7,564 nucleotides of DNA from Lysobacteraceae bacterium (GTDB lineage Bacteria; Pseudomonadota; Gammaproteobacteria; Steroidobacterales; Steroidobacteraceae). The stretch is from the NCBI GenBank assembly GCA_012516015.1, contig JAAYXG010000636.1:1-7564 (forward strand), read 5' to 3'. Below are positions 1-6,097 of the stretch, piece after piece; position 1 is the first letter of the stretch, and every line of letters starts with the position of its first letter. The position numbers were made by a program, and so were the translations under genes. The notes under the pieces were generated by a model. The model was not told where the DNA came from, ran no database searches, and saw only the letters and a list, made by a program, of their open reading frames with translations.

Positions 1-1
1 A

Positions 2-1396
2 GCCGTCGTGAAAGAAAGCCGCGACCGCGTTCGCGCGGCGATCACGAACTGCCAGTTCGAATTTCCCTCCGGCCGCGTCACCGTCAATCTGTCTCCCGCC
101 GACCTTCCGAAGGAAGGCTGCCGTTTCGATTTGCCGATCGCGGTCGGCATTTTGGTCGCTTCGGCGCAAATACCCGGAAAGCATCTCGAGCATTGCGAGC
201 TCTACGGGGAGCTGTCGCTGAGCGGTGAAGTGCGCCCGGTGAAAGGCGCCTTGCTTGCCGCGCTTGCCGCGACGCGCGCGACGCATTCCATGATCATTCC
301 GCCGCTCAATGCGGACGAGATCGGGCTCGTCGAAAACAGCCGCGCTGCCATTGCACATCACTTGATGGACGTCGTGACGCATGCGCACGGCACGAAAATG
401 CTGCAGTTCCAATCTGGCAAAGCGCCCGCGTCCAAGGGCGCGAAACACGCCGACTTGTGCGAAGTGCGCGGGCAAGCGCACGCCAAACGTGCATTGGAGA
501 TCGCGGCGGCCGGCGAGCACAGCCTGCTGCTCATCGGGCCACCGGGCACGGGAAAGAGCATGCTCGCGCAGCGCCTGCCGGGCTTGTTGCCCGAGCTGAG
601 CGAAGCCGAGGCGCTCGAAGTCGCGGCGGTCCGCAGCGTCGCCGGCATTGCGCTCAAGAGCGATCAGTGGCGAGTGCGTCCGTTTCGCGCGCCGCATCAC
701 ACGTCTTCACCGGTCGCGCTCGTCGGCGGTGGGGCGCAAATTCGGCCGGGCGAGATCTCGCTCGCGCATCATGGCGTTCTGTTCTTGGACGAGCTGCCGG
801 AGTTCGAGCGCCGCGTTTTGGAGGTGCTGCGCGAGCCGCTCGAAACGGGTGTCATCACGATATCTCGTGCCGCGCGGCAAGCGGAGTTCCCCGCATCGTT
901 CCAGTTCATCGCGGCGATGAACCCGTGCCCGTGCGGTTATCTCGGCGATTCGCAGAAGGCGTGCAAGTGCACGCCGGACAAAGTGCAGCGCTATCGCAAT
1001 CGGCTATCGGGGCCGTTGCTCGACCGGCTCGATCTGCATATCGAAGTGCCGCGCGTGCCGATGGAGTTGATGCGCAAGGAAACCCGCGACATCGAGCCGA
1101 GCTCCAAGGTGGCCGAGCGCGTTCTACGCGCGCGAGAATGTCAGCATGCCCGCCAGCAAGCGACGAACGCGCGTTTGAACAATCGCGAAGTGGAACGCTA
1201 TTGCCGCCCGACGCCGGAAGGCACGCGGTTGCTGGAGCGCGCGGCGACGATGCTCAACTTGTCCGCGCGCGCGTATCACCGCGTGCTCAAGGTCGCGCGT
1301 ACGATCGCCGATCTCGCGGAGAAAGACGTCGTCGAGCCGGCTCATATCAGCGAGGCGATGACCCTCCGCCGGCTGGACCGCATGCGAATGAGCTAA
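2..1396 (+). CDS. comM: ComM/YifB-family AAA+ ATPase, 5' end cut off by the window
   Basis: ComM is a hexameric AAA+ helicase that promotes branch migration when incoming single-stranded DNA is integrated during natural transformation; it acts in the cytoplasm. The frame is open from base 2. The GTG at 8-10 is an internal valine in the conserved motif AVVKESRDRVRAAI, not a start, so roughly 30-40 N-terminal residues are missing. Counting from that codon: the N-terminal ChlI-like domain includes NLSPADLPKEG (27-37); Walker A is GPPGTGKS (177-184); Walker B is GVLFLDELPEF (256-266); four cysteines at 307, 309, 319 and 321 (PCPCG...CKC) fit a metal-binding insert; GPLLDRLDL (335-343) follows, and the C-terminal ChlI domain contains RAYHRVLKVARTIADL (421-436). 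The 464 visible residues fit a family of about 500. The name magnesium chelatase subunit ChlI is often given to these proteins, but no chlorophyll genes are nearby. Presence of comM does not prove competence. Confidence 0.95.
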   Translation, partial: AVVKESRDRVRAAITNCQFEFPSGRVTVNLSPADLPKEGCRFDLPIAVGILVASAQIPGKHLEHCELYGELSLSGEVRPVKGALLAALAATRATHSMIIPPLNADEIGLVENSRAAIAHHLMDVVTHAHGTKMLQFQSGKAPASKGAKHADLCEVRGQAHAKRALEIAAAGEHSLLLIGPPGTGKSMLAQRLPGLLPELSEAEALEVAAVRSVAGIALKSDQWRVRPFRAPHHTSSPVALVGGGAQIRPGEISLAHHGVLFLDELPEFERRVLEVLREPLETGVITISRAARQAEFPASFQFIAAMNPCPCGYLGDSQKACKCTPDKVQRYRNRLSGPLLDRLDLHIEVPRVPMELMRKETRDIEPSSKVAERVLRARECQHARQQATNARLNNREVERYCRPTPEGTRLLERAATMLNLSARAYHRVLKVARTIADLAEKDVVEPAHISEAMTLRRLDRMRMS

Positions 1397-1397
1397 T

Positions 1398-1424
1398 AGG
1401 CCGGCCCTGAAAGGCCTTTTATTT
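1398..1424 (+). terminator. weak possible terminator between comM and the cytochrome gene
   Basis: AGGCC at 1398-1402 can pair with GGCCT at 1413-1417 (10-base loop), followed by TTTATTT. The stem is only five base pairs and the T tract runs into the stop codon of the convergent cytochrome gene. Read on the minus strand the stem has no T run after it, so it would serve comM only. It is short for an intrinsic terminator. Confidence 0.3.
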
Positions 1425-1940
1425 CGAACCGGCGACCATGTAGTCGACGGCGTTCATGACGGACTGATCCGAGAGATCGACGCGTCCACCCTTCGGCGGC
1501 ATGAAGCCCGCATCGCCCTGGTAGCCTTCGATGGAGTGCTTGTGGAGCGTGTCCAATCCTTTTGCGATTCTGGGTGCCCACGCCGCGGCGTCCCCGAACT
1601 TCGGCGCGCCCGCAACGCCGGCGCCATGGCACGCGACACACGCCATGTTGTAGACCTCTTCGCCGGGCAGGTCCGCAGCCGCAGCGCTGCCCGCCGGCTG
1701 GCCTGCGGGTTGCTGAGGCGCGAGTGCGGAATTGTCCTCTCCGGCGACGGCGACCTTCGCGGTAGGCGCGATGCGCTCGCTCACCGCGGCCTTAACGGCC
1801 GGATCGGCCAGAACGTGCTTTTCTTGCGTGTTGGCTGCGACGACCTTGGCGAGGATGTACAGTCCGATCGCGATTGCGACGAGCACGCCAAGGACCATCA
1901 TGAAAGTATCGAAAAACTTCTTGTCGTGCTCAGCGCTCAC
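1419..1940 (-). CDS. membrane-anchored monoheme cytochrome c (c5-like)
   Basis: A 173-residue electron carrier: one N-terminal membrane segment, an Ala/Pro/Gln-rich linker and one periplasmic cytochrome c domain. With the GTG start at 1938-1940, the membrane segment is about residues 13-36 (DTFMMVLGVLVAIAIGLYIL), the linker about 65-92, the heme motif CVACH at 101-105, and the distal Met ligand is probably M147 in GFMPPKGG. The MPPKGG and final DYMV pattern resembles cytochrome c5-type proteins that pass electrons to terminal oxidases; the partner is not visible here. A TTG seven codons upstream (1959-1961) is also open, but GGAG lies five bases before the GTG, and the TTG would leave a leader of only about ten bases after the predicted promoter, so GTG is preferred. 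The gene is convergent with comM, 22 bases between stops. No sign of frameshift. Confidence 0.9.
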   Translation of the reverse strand: MSAEHDKKFFDTFMMVLGVLVAIAIGLYILAKVVAANTQEKHVLADPAVKAAVSERIAPTAKVAVAGEDNSALAPQQPAGQPAGSAAAADLPGEEVYNMACVACHGAGVAGAPKFGDAAAWAPRIAKGLDTLHKHSIEGYQGDAGFMPPKGGRVDLSDQSVMNAVDYMVAGSK

Positions 1941-1945
1941 ATCGG

Positions 1946-1949
1946 CTCC
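1946..1949 (-). promoter_or_regulatory. ribosome binding site deciding the cytochrome start
   Basis: On the minus strand GGAG is followed by CCGAT and then the GTG codon, a spacing of five bases. An ATG overlaps the GTG (GATGTG) but is out of frame. This placement favours GTG over the upstream in-frame TTG at 1959-1961. Confidence 0.65.
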
Positions 1950-1977
1950 AAACAGGTGCAAAAGGCAACGGCGCGCA

Positions 1978-2006
1978 AGTATAGCCCTCGGCCTACTGGG
2001 GATAAA
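1978..2006 (-). promoter_or_regulatory. sigma-70-type promoter of the cytochrome gene
   Basis: On the minus strand the -10 box is TATACT (1978-1983; five of six consensus bases), with a 17-base spacer to TTTATC (2001-2006), a weak -35 box matching three of six. Transcription would start near 1971, leaving a leader of about 30 bases before the GTG start. The -10 box is strong; the -35 assignment is tentative. Confidence 0.55.
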
Positions 2007-2079
2007 CTGCCGCGCTTTCCCTGGACCGTACCGTGACGACCCGTGGGCGCGGGCCGTCGAATCGGGATTCTCTCAGATA

Positions 2080-2156
2080 TGGCGCGCCCGACAGGATTCG
2101 AACCTGTGACCTACGGCTTCGGAAACCGTCACTCTATCCAACTGAGCTACGGGCGC
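2080..2156 (-). tRNA. tRNA-Arg, anticodon CCG, CCA encoded
   Basis: The minus strand folds as a complete 77-base cloverleaf. The acceptor stem is GCGCCCG with CGGGCGC; the D arm is GCTC-AGTTGGATA-GAGT; the anticodon stem is ACGGT with GCCGT, closed by a T-G wobble; the loop is TTCCGAA with CCG at positions 34-36; the variable loop is AGGTC; the T arm is ACAGG-TTCGAAT-CCTGT. The discriminator base is G and the terminal CCA is encoded (2080-2082). It reads CGG arginine codons. The acceptor and T arms closely match E. coli tRNA-Arg(CCG) as I remember it, while the anticodon stem differs by compensated changes. It is a single tRNA with no neighbouring RNA gene. No clear terminator was found downstream (2040-2079). 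Confidence 0.96.
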
Positions 2157-2171
2157 GTCGAAAGGGAGCGC

Positions 2172-2200
2172 ATGATAGCGCCTACCCGAACGGGGCCCAA
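2172..2200 (-). promoter_or_regulatory. promoter of tRNA-Arg(CCG)
   Basis: On the minus strand, TTGGGC (-35, 2195-2200), a 17-base spacer, and TATCAT (-10, 2172-2177) lie just before the tRNA 5' end at 2156. The bases after the -10 box (GCGCTCC) are GC-rich, a discriminator type known from stringently controlled stable-RNA promoters. The start site would fall about nine bases upstream of the mature tRNA, so the 5' leader is very short. Confidence 0.6.
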
Positions 2201-2294
2201 GCTGCATCGATACCCGGCCAGTGGACCCGCTTCCGCGCGTGTCGCGATTGTGTCTTACTAACCGCGACCCGCTAGTCACCATTCACCGACTTCC

Positions 2295-3104
2295 ATGACA
2301 CTTTCCCGCCGAACGATCGCCATTCCCGAGAGTCGTGAGCTCGACGTGTTCGCGGGGTTGCTCGAGCGCCGCGGCGCGAAGGTGATTCGCTGTCCGCTCG
2401 TCGCCATCCTGGATGCACCGGATCCGCAGCCGGTTCTCGACTGGGTGCGGTATTTCAACGCCGGTCAGGTCGACGATCTCATTTTGCTGACCGGCGAAGG
2501 TTTGCGGCGCATCCTCTCGTGCATCGAAGAGCATGCGCCCGAGTTGCGCGAGGATTTCGTAACCGCGCTCGCGCGCGTACGGAAGTTCACGCGCGGCCCG
2601 AAGCCGGCGCGAGCGCTGCGCGATCTCGGCCTCAAGTCCGACGTTGCCGCCGAGCCGGCAACGACGGAAGGCGTCGTCGGAGTCCTCAAGCGCGAGCATC
2701 TGAGCGGCCGCAGCGTGACTGTGCAGCGCTATGGCGTCGAACCGAACGTCGCAATCGAATCGTATTTGAAATCGGCGGGCGCGCGAGTGTCGACCGTCGC
2801 GCCGTACGTCTATGCCGATGCCGCTGCGGATAGCGCAGTGCTGGACCTGCTGAACAAAATGGCTGCGAACGAGGTCGACATCATCGCGTTCACGAGCTCG
2901 GTGCAAGTGGAGCGATTGTTCTCCGTCGCCCCGCTCGAATTGGTGAAGTCGGCACTCGAACGCACCGAAGTCGCGGCGGTCGGTCCCGTCGTCGCGTCGG
3001 CCTTGGAGAAGCGCGGCATCAAAGTGCGCTTCATGCCGCAGGACTCTTACTTCATGAAGCCGCTCACGACCGCCATCGAACAGGCGCTCACGCCAGGCAC
3101 ATGA
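2295..3104 (+). CDS. HemD-like protein (uroporphyrinogen-III synthase family)
   Basis: A 269-residue cytoplasmic protein with the two-lobed HemD fold (HEM4 family), which closes hydroxymethylbilane to uroporphyrinogen III, the precursor of heme and siroheme. The first lobe opens with TIAIPESRELDVFAGLLERR (7-26) and has DDLILLTGEGLRRIL (about 60-74). The second has VDIIAFTSSVQVERLFSV and VAAVGPVVASALEKRGIKV, then the usual C-terminal segment. Length is normal for a stand-alone HemD; there is no fused DNA-binding or methyltransferase domain. LTGEG replaces the more usual (F/L)TS(R/A)NG of housekeeping HemD, so it may be a nitrate-locus paralog. HemD-domain proteins occur beside nitrate and nitrite reductase genes elsewhere, in some actinobacteria fused to a response-regulator DNA-binding domain. 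Siroheme supply for nitrite reductase is the simplest role; a regulatory role is possible. No good ribosome binding site precedes ATG 2295, and no convincing promoter was found in 2201-2294. Confidence 0.85.
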   Translation: MTLSRRTIAIPESRELDVFAGLLERRGAKVIRCPLVAILDAPDPQPVLDWVRYFNAGQVDDLILLTGEGLRRILSCIEEHAPELREDFVTALARVRKFTRGPKPARALRDLGLKSDVAAEPATTEGVVGVLKREHLSGRSVTVQRYGVEPNVAIESYLKSAGARVSTVAPYVYADAAADSAVLDLLNKMAANEVDIIAFTSSVQVERLFSVAPLELVKSALERTEVAAVGPVVASALEKRGIKVRFMPQDSYFMKPLTTAIEQALTPGT

Positions 3105-3110
3105 TGCGGC

Positions 3111-3133
3111 GGGCTCGGGGCTTGGGGCCCGGG
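3111..3133 (+). other. G-quadruplex motif just after the HemD-like gene stop
   Basis: On the plus strand, four G runs (3, 4, 4 and 3 bases) are separated by loops of exactly three bases (CTC, CTT, CCC). The motif begins six bases after the TGA at 3102-3104, so it would lie in the 3' end of the HemD-like mRNA. The pattern meets the usual sequence rule for a four-stranded G structure; formation is not shown. Pairing with the other arm could compete. Confidence 0.6.
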
Positions 3134-3241
3134 CAAGAACCAAGAGCCCAACCAAATAGAGAAACATGGCGCCACGCGCCCACAACGCGGGAGCGTGACG
3201 AGTTCATGCTCAATTCTCGGCTAGCAGCAGCGCTTGTCTGG

Positions 3242-3272
3242 CCCGAGCCCCAAGCCCCGAGCCCCACGCCCC
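3242..3272 (-). other. five-run G-quadruplex motif just after the nasA stop
   Basis: On the minus strand, five G runs (4, 4, 4, 4 and 3 bases) are separated by loops of exactly three bases (CGT, CTC, CTT, CTC). The first run begins three bases after the nasA TAA, whose last base is 3276. It mirrors the arm behind the convergent gene, so both transcripts would enter a G-run motif directly after their stop codons. Confidence 0.6.
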
Positions 3273-3275
3273 TTT

Positions 3276-5939
3276 TTAGCGTACCGCGGCCGCTTCCGCG
3301 ATGAGCGTTTTGATCTCGCCGACGCACGAGCCGCAGTTCGTTCCGGCGCGTAGCTTCTGTCCGACTTCCTGCGGTGTTGCGAGCTTGTGCTTCACGACGG
3401 CTTCCCACAGCGTCGTCTTGCCGACGCCGAAGCACGAGCACACGATCGGGCCCGTATCGGCGCGCGGGTCGGGCGCCTGACCGATCAACAGTCCCGCGCG
3501 GTCGCAATCTTCGATGCGTTCTTTCGCGAACAGCGTTGCGAGCCACGTGCGCGAAGGCAGATTCGGTCGCGGCGAGATGAATACGCACGCCGTCATGCGA
3601 TCGTCGACCAGCAATGCGCCGCGATACACGCCGGCGCTCAGATCGGAGTACTCGAGCCAGTCGGCTTCTGGGCTCGAAGCGTTCAACAGGCGTCGCGCCC
3701 ACGCCGACCAGTCGCCGTGCACGCGCCGGCCCGCGAGCTCGTAGCGATAGAACTGCGTACCGTGAGCAAGCGTCCACCACGTCACGTCGAGCATGGGCAG
3801 CGGCCGGCGCGTGAGGATGAATCCGTGCCAGCTCACGATGAAGGGCATCACTCTCGCCGGGGTGTGCTTGAGCTCGGGCTCGCCTGAGATCGGATCGACG
3901 ACCGGATTGACGAGCGCTCCGACGCGCGCATCGGACGCGAACGCGCTGTTCCAATGAATCGGAACGAACGCCATGCCGCGCGGCATCTCCCCGCTCATGC
4001 GCAAGCGCGCGACGAGCGAGCCCCAGCGCGTCGACACGCGCACGAGCTCGCCTTCGCGCGTACCGGCGAGCAGCGCGTCCTGCGGATGCAGATCGACGTA
4101 GGGCTCAGGCGTGTGCGTCGACAAGCGCGGCGATTTGCCGCTGCGCGTCATCGTGTGCCATTGATCGCGAATGCGCCCCGTGTTGAGCACGAGGGGAAAC
4201 TCGTCATCGATGTGTTGCACGGGCAGGCGCGGCGACGTCGCTACGAAACGGGCCTTACCGTCCGCATGATAGAAGCGGCCGTCTGCGAACAAGCGCGGAG
4301 TGCCGCCGTGTCCCGCGTGCGGTACGGGCCATTGAATCGGTGCGAGCTCGTCATACGCTTGCTCGCTCAGCGATGCGAGACCGCCGATGTCGAATGCACG
4401 CGAGCCGGCATTATCAGCGGCGGACAATGCGGCGTGCTCGCGAAAGATATCGCGAGCGCACGTATACGCGAACGCTTCGCCGAATCCCATGCGCCGTGCG
4501 ACTTCGGTGACGATCCACCAATCCGGCTTGGCCTCGCCGGGTAGCTTCAAAAATGCGCGCTGCCGCGAGATGCGTCGGTCCGAGTTCGTCACGGTGCCGT
4601 CCTTCTCGCCCCAGGCCGCGGCGGGCAGCAACACGTGCGCGCACACGGCCGTATCCGTGTGCTGCACGCAATCGGATACGACGACGAGCCGGCAGCGCTG
4701 AAGCGCCTCCTTCACTTTGTCCGCGTTCGGCAAGCTGACGACCGGATTCGTCGCCATGATCCAGACGGCTTTGATGCGGCCTTCGTGAATCGCATCGAAA
4801 AGCTCGACTGCTTTCAGGCCGGCGCGCTGCGCGATCACCGGGCTCTTCCAGAACTGCTGCACGATGCGCCGATGCTCGGCGTTGTCGAGCTCCATGTGTG
4901 CTGCGAGCATGTTTGCGAGCCCGCCGGCTTCGCGGCCGCCCATCGCATTCGGTTGTCCCGTTACCGAGAACGGTCCCATGCCGGGCCGGCCGATCCGGCC
5001 GGTCAGCAGGTGGCAGTTGATGATGCTGTTGACCTTGTCCGTGCCGGCCGAGGATTGATTGACGCCCTGGGAGAAGACGGTGATCGTCTCTTCGGTGCGC
5101 GCGAACAAGTTATAGAAGTCCGACAAACGCTGTACGTCGACACCGCAGATCTTCGCGACCGCTCGTAAGTCGCCGGCAGTGTTCTCGGCGATGAGCATGG
5201 CGCGATCGAGCCCGGTCGTGCGGCCCGAGACGAAGCTCGTATCGACCGTTCCGTGCTGATGTAGATAGGAGAGCAAGCCGTTGAAGAGCCAGACATCCGT
5301 CCCCGCACGAACAGGCAAGTGAATATCCGCGAACTCGCAGGTTGCGGTTCGGCGCGGATCGATGACGACGATCTTGAGATCGGGTCGCCTCGTCTTCGCT
5401 TCCGTAACACGCTGGAAGAGGATCGGGTGACACCACGCGGCGTTCGAGCCGACGAAGACCACCAGCTTGGCGAGGTCGAGATCCTCGTAGCAAAGGGGAA
5501 CGAGATCCTCGCCGAACGCACGCTTGTGGCCGGCCACCGCAGAGGACATGCACAGCCGCGAGTTCGTATCGATGTTCGCCGTACCGATGAATCCCTTCAT
5601 CAGCTTGTTCGCGACGTAGTAGTCCTCCGTCAACAACTGGCCGGAGACATAGAACGCCACTGATTCGGGGCCATATTCCTCGATGATGCGCGCAAAGCCG
5701 CTCGCGACGTAATCGAGCGCGTCATCCCACGATGCGGGACTTCCTTTGATCTGCGGGTGGAGCAAGCGGCCGTCGAGACCGAGCGTTTCGCCCAGCGCTG
5801 CGCCCTTGGAGCACAGTCGGCCGAAGCTCGCGGGATGCTGCGGATCGCCTGCGATCTCGACGCCTTCATCTGGAAGGCGCCTCACAAGCACGCCGCAACC
5901 GACGCCGCAATAGGGGCAAGTGGTGCGAGTGGGTAACAT
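3276..5939 (-). CDS. nasA: assimilatory nitrate reductase catalytic subunit (Mo-bisMGD, 4Fe-4S, C-terminal BFD domain)
   Basis: Reduces nitrate to nitrite in the cytoplasm for nitrogen assimilation. The 887 residues start at the N-terminal 4Fe-4S site (C8, C11, C15, C43; TCPYCGVGCGVLV and RLCSKG). The molybdopterin oxidoreductase domain follows. C130 in NSRLCMSSAVAG is the expected Mo ligand, as in Nap/Nas enzymes. FSVTGQPNAMGGREAGG (324-340) is the typical bis-MGD region, and the cofactor dinucleotide-binding domain runs from about 580 to 700. The C-terminal part (about 830-885) is a BFD-like [2Fe-2S] domain with C834, C836, C869 and C872 (VCSCFGVG and NCGSCVGE), as in Klebsiella-type NasA of similar length. 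There is no Tat or Sec signal, which excludes periplasmic NapA. ATG 5937-5939 lies seven residues before the first cluster cysteine, so the start is well placed, but no Shine-Dalgarno sequence is visible (CTCTACACGC precedes it). It follows the FAD oxidoreductase gene on the same strand after a 158-base gap. Confidence 0.95.
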   Translation of the reverse strand: MLPTRTTCPYCGVGCGVLVRRLPDEGVEIAGDPQHPASFGRLCSKGAALGETLGLDGRLLHPQIKGSPASWDDALDYVASGFARIIEEYGPESVAFYVSGQLLTEDYYVANKLMKGFIGTANIDTNSRLCMSSAVAGHKRAFGEDLVPLCYEDLDLAKLVVFVGSNAAWCHPILFQRVTEAKTRRPDLKIVVIDPRRTATCEFADIHLPVRAGTDVWLFNGLLSYLHQHGTVDTSFVSGRTTGLDRAMLIAENTAGDLRAVAKICGVDVQRLSDFYNLFARTEETITVFSQGVNQSSAGTDKVNSIINCHLLTGRIGRPGMGPFSVTGQPNAMGGREAGGLANMLAAHMELDNAEHRRIVQQFWKSPVIAQRAGLKAVELFDAIHEGRIKAVWIMATNPVVSLPNADKVKEALQRCRLVVVSDCVQHTDTAVCAHVLLPAAAWGEKDGTVTNSDRRISRQRAFLKLPGEAKPDWWIVTEVARRMGFGEAFAYTCARDIFREHAALSAADNAGSRAFDIGGLASLSEQAYDELAPIQWPVPHAGHGGTPRLFADGRFYHADGKARFVATSPRLPVQHIDDEFPLVLNTGRIRDQWHTMTRSGKSPRLSTHTPEPYVDLHPQDALLAGTREGELVRVSTRWGSLVARLRMSGEMPRGMAFVPIHWNSAFASDARVGALVNPVVDPISGEPELKHTPARVMPFIVSWHGFILTRRPLPMLDVTWWTLAHGTQFYRYELAGRRVHGDWSAWARRLLNASSPEADWLEYSDLSAGVYRGALLVDDRMTACVFISPRPNLPSRTWLATLFAKERIEDCDRAGLLIGQAPDPRADTGPIVCSCFGVGKTTLWEAVVKHKLATPQEVGQKLRAGTNCGSCVGEIKTLIAEAAAVR

Positions 5940-5966
5940 GCGTGTAGAGGGTATGGGGTGTGTGTA

Positions 5967-6087
5967 GGGCTTGGGCCGGAATCAGAAGGACTCGAGGTGG
6001 AGCCCGCGTGAACGCGACGAGCGACTGAAGATTGAACCTGCAACTCGCTCGTCCGCTCTGGCCCAAACCCAACGCCCCGAGCCGCAT
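5967..6087. repeat. inverted-repeat intergenic element, diverged copy 2
   Basis: It lies between the FAD oxidoreductase gene and nasA. The outer arms 5967-5979 and 6058-6070 are complementary at 11 of 13 positions. The stretch 6057-6088 matches 3237-3268 of copy 1 at about 26 of 32 positions by eye (both begin TCTGGCCC), and both copies have GACGAG 40-41 bases before that stretch, in the same orientation. G runs on the minus strand are fewer and less regular than in copy 1. It has no coding appearance. Together with the GT-rich 5940-5966 it makes up nearly the whole intergenic gap. Confidence 0.6.
6005..6053 (-). promoter_or_regulatory. two small hairpins in the nasA leader region
   Basis: GACGAGCGA (6016-6024) and TCGCTCGTC (6045-6053) form a perfect nine-base-pair stem with a 20-base loop. 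Directly beside it CGCG-TGAA-CGCG (6005-6016) forms a four-base-pair stem; the two share base 6016, so they may be alternatives. They lie 66-114 bases upstream of nasA and inside copy 2 of the repeat. No T run follows on the minus strand, so this is not a plain intrinsic terminator. A regulatory role in the nasA leader is possible but unproven. Confidence 0.35.
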
Positions 6088-6097
6088 GTCCATAGCC

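Larger units (their letters stand above)
3111..3272. repeat. inverted-repeat intergenic element with G-run heptad arms, copy 1
   Basis: It fills the gap between the convergent HemD-like and nasA genes. The left arm (3111-3134) and right arm (3241-3264) are inverted repeats matching at 23 of 24 positions, the first 18 (GGGCTCGGGGCTTGGGGC) without mismatch. They are separated by 106 bases with little strong structure, apart from a small hairpin at 3173-3197 (CACGC/GCGTG and CCC/GGG). Each arm is a tandem of seven-base units (three or four G plus three other bases). It does not code. A T run (3273-3277) follows the right arm on the plus strand. A related copy lies at 5967-6087. I cannot assign it to a named repeat family; a bidirectional 3'-end signal or a small non-autonomous mobile element are the main options. 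Confidence 0.75.

Noticed and set aside
457..1410. A 317-codon open frame overlapping comM in another frame
   Set aside because: It is Arg/Ala/Ser-rich with no recognisable motif and lies inside a clearly conserved gene; long spurious frames are expected at this GC content.
1959..1961. TTG as the cytochrome start, seven codons upstream
   Set aside because: No ribosome binding site at a suitable distance and almost no leader after the predicted promoter; the GTG at 1938-1940 has GGAG five bases upstream.
1996..2010. Possible DnaA box (TTATCCCCA on the minus strand)
   Set aside because: One mismatch to the consensus, a single site, and it overlaps the likely -35 region of the cytochrome promoter; no origin features nearby.
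2248..2275. Possible promoter for the HemD-like gene (TTGTGT followed by a TAGTCA-like box)
   Set aside because: The spacing is 19 bases and both boxes match poorly.
3088..3954. Minus-strand 288-codon frame running across the nasA 3' end and into the intergenic repeat
   Set aside because: It overlaps the conserved NasA frame, is Arg-rich, and its tail is just the translated repeat element.
3954..5168. Long plus-strand open frames opposite nasA (3954-4544, 4635-5168)
   Set aside because: They mirror the codon structure of nasA, have Arg/Ala-rich compositions and no family resemblance.
5951..5969. GT-rich run (GGGGTGTGTGTAGGG) as a microsatellite or slippage site
   Set aside because: Only about three GT units; too short to support a phase-variation call.
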